NCBI GenBank assembly: GCA_031553495.1
Contig: JAVBLN010000007.1
Span: 186,001 to 250,000, forward strand
Direction: 5' to 3'
DNA from: Pinibacter sp031553495
Lineage (GTDB): Bacteria; Bacteroidota; Bacteroidia; Chitinophagales; Chitinophagaceae
Length of the DNA: 64,000 bases
Positions 63,633 to 64,000 of this stretch are shown here, piece by piece (the stretch's first letter is position 1; every line of letters starts with the position of its first letter). The notes under the pieces were generated by a model, which was given only the letters and a program-made list of their open reading frames with translations, did no database searches and was not told the origin of the DNA. The position numbers were made by a program, and so were the translations under genes.

Positions 63633-63666
63633 GCTTAAATTAATTACATTGCTGATTGTTGAATAA

Positions 63667-64000
63667 CTAGTTTTTTCCGCAGCACCTTTTATATTTCTTT
63701 CCGCTTCCGCAGGGGCAGGGCTCGTTTCTGCCAATTTTGGGTGCTGCTTTTCTAGGCGTATTATAAGATTCCTCCTCAAAGTCATCATTTGATAAAATAT
63801 CGGATATCTCCTCATACCGTTCTTCGATCCTTTTAACTGTAAAGTCTATGGGGCTTTCATCTTCAAAGTGTTTGACTATATCGTCGTAGTTTCCGGAAAT
63901 GCTTTCATCTACCAAATCCGCATCTACCAACTGTTTAATAACCGGTAATAGCTCCCGCAATTGCAAACCAATGGCTGTGCCAACGAGAAAAGCATTATAA
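63667..64000 (-). CDS. SEC-C motif protein, 3' part only
   Basis: The last 110 residues or so of a protein whose frame stays open to the window edge (reading from GLQLRELLPVIKQLVDADLV inward), so the start lies outside. The C-terminus is a SEC-C zinc motif: IGRNEPCPCGSGKKYKRCCG, with the CxC...CC ligands, as found at the end of SecA and in many small proteins. The part before it is acidic and helical (DEVVKHFEDE-like region near 63880 and RIEERYEEISDILSNDDFEE). It is too short here to say whether this is SecA itself; the acidic helices do not look like SecA. The TTG at 63966 is not needed as start. Confidence 0.75.
   Translation of the reverse strand, partial: YNAFLVGTAIGLQLRELLPVIKQLVDADLVDESISGNYDDIVKHFEDESPIDFTVKRIEERYEEISDILSNDDFEEESYNTPRKAAPKIGRNEPCPCGSGKKYKRCCGKN

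Larger units (their letters stand above)
63332..63666. other. Convergent gap at the right end, filled with repeats
   Basis: It holds a heptamer array (63428-63450), a forward main repeat with the second tail type (63452-63516) and a diverged reverse copy (63563-63632). No gene seen. Confidence 0.6.

Noticed and set aside
1..64000. tRNA, rRNA, common riboswitches
   Set aside because: No cloverleaf, rRNA segment or known riboswitch core was recognised by eye in any gap; a covariance-model scan would be decisive.

Overview
The window looks like a chromosomal segment from a Bacteroidota bacterium, most likely of the Chitinophagaceae type. The signs are two SusC/SusD pairs, a FecR anti-sigma factor, an ECF sigma factor, type IX secretion (T9SS) cargo with a PorV homologue, Bacteroidetes-type promoters (TTTG about 19 nt before TAnnTTTG), lipoproteins with a Cys after the signal peptide, and few Shine-Dalgarno sequences. 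No rRNA, tRNA, CRISPR array or complete insertion sequence was seen.

Layout. (1) 276-16435 (+): fecR, an STN-domain SusC, SusD, an HExxH zinc metallohydrolase lipoprotein, a DUF4302-like lipoprotein, a large T9SS cargo protein, a PorV homologue, an Ig-fold surface protein and a small lipoprotein. The run ends at a strong terminator (16466-16502) and looks like one cell-surface uptake/display locus. (2) 17371-21699 (+): a decayed RHS/polymorphic-toxin locus: a 61-residue signal-peptide remnant, a truncated RHS protein with an unrecognised C-terminal tip, a lipoprotein that may be its partner, and a frameshifted secreted-protein gene. (3) 22052-41665 (-): gltD, gltB, ilvA, ilvC, ilvN, ilvB, ilvD, leuB, leuD, leuC, leuA. 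This is nearly the whole branched-chain amino-acid pathway plus glutamate synthase; the aminotransferase ilvE is not here. An Ile/Val-rich leader peptide, a terminator and an alternative pairing lie between leuB and ilvD and form a classical transcription attenuator. (4) 41863-49398 (+): a TPR-like protein, an orphan ECF sigma factor, a DPP-IV-like peptidase, and a 7TM-DISM receptor whose cytoplasmic end is a transposase-derived zinc ribbon plus HTH. (5) 49773-63277 (+): a polysaccharide utilisation locus with GH2, GH5, SusC, SusD, a PKD lipoprotein, a GLUG-repeat lipoprotein and a GH128-like enzyme, probably for a beta-1,3-glucan, closed by a terminator at 63302-63331. (6) 63667-64000 (-): the 3' part of a SEC-C-motif protein gene that runs off the window.

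The intergenic space is full of dispersed repeats. The main family has about 20 copies in either orientation, with the core GTGAGTGACACAACGATG or diverged forms of it. It sits in most gaps, including those between biosynthetic genes. It is modular: the core is followed by one of two tails and an A-tract, and preceded by heptamer (ACTCAAA) arrays, a CTGATTTCTGA-type word or a strong hairpin. Some copies are paired head to head around a hairpin, like REP doublets. The strongest candidates for new biology are this repeat system, the ilv attenuator, and the membrane receptor fused to a transposase DNA-binding domain.
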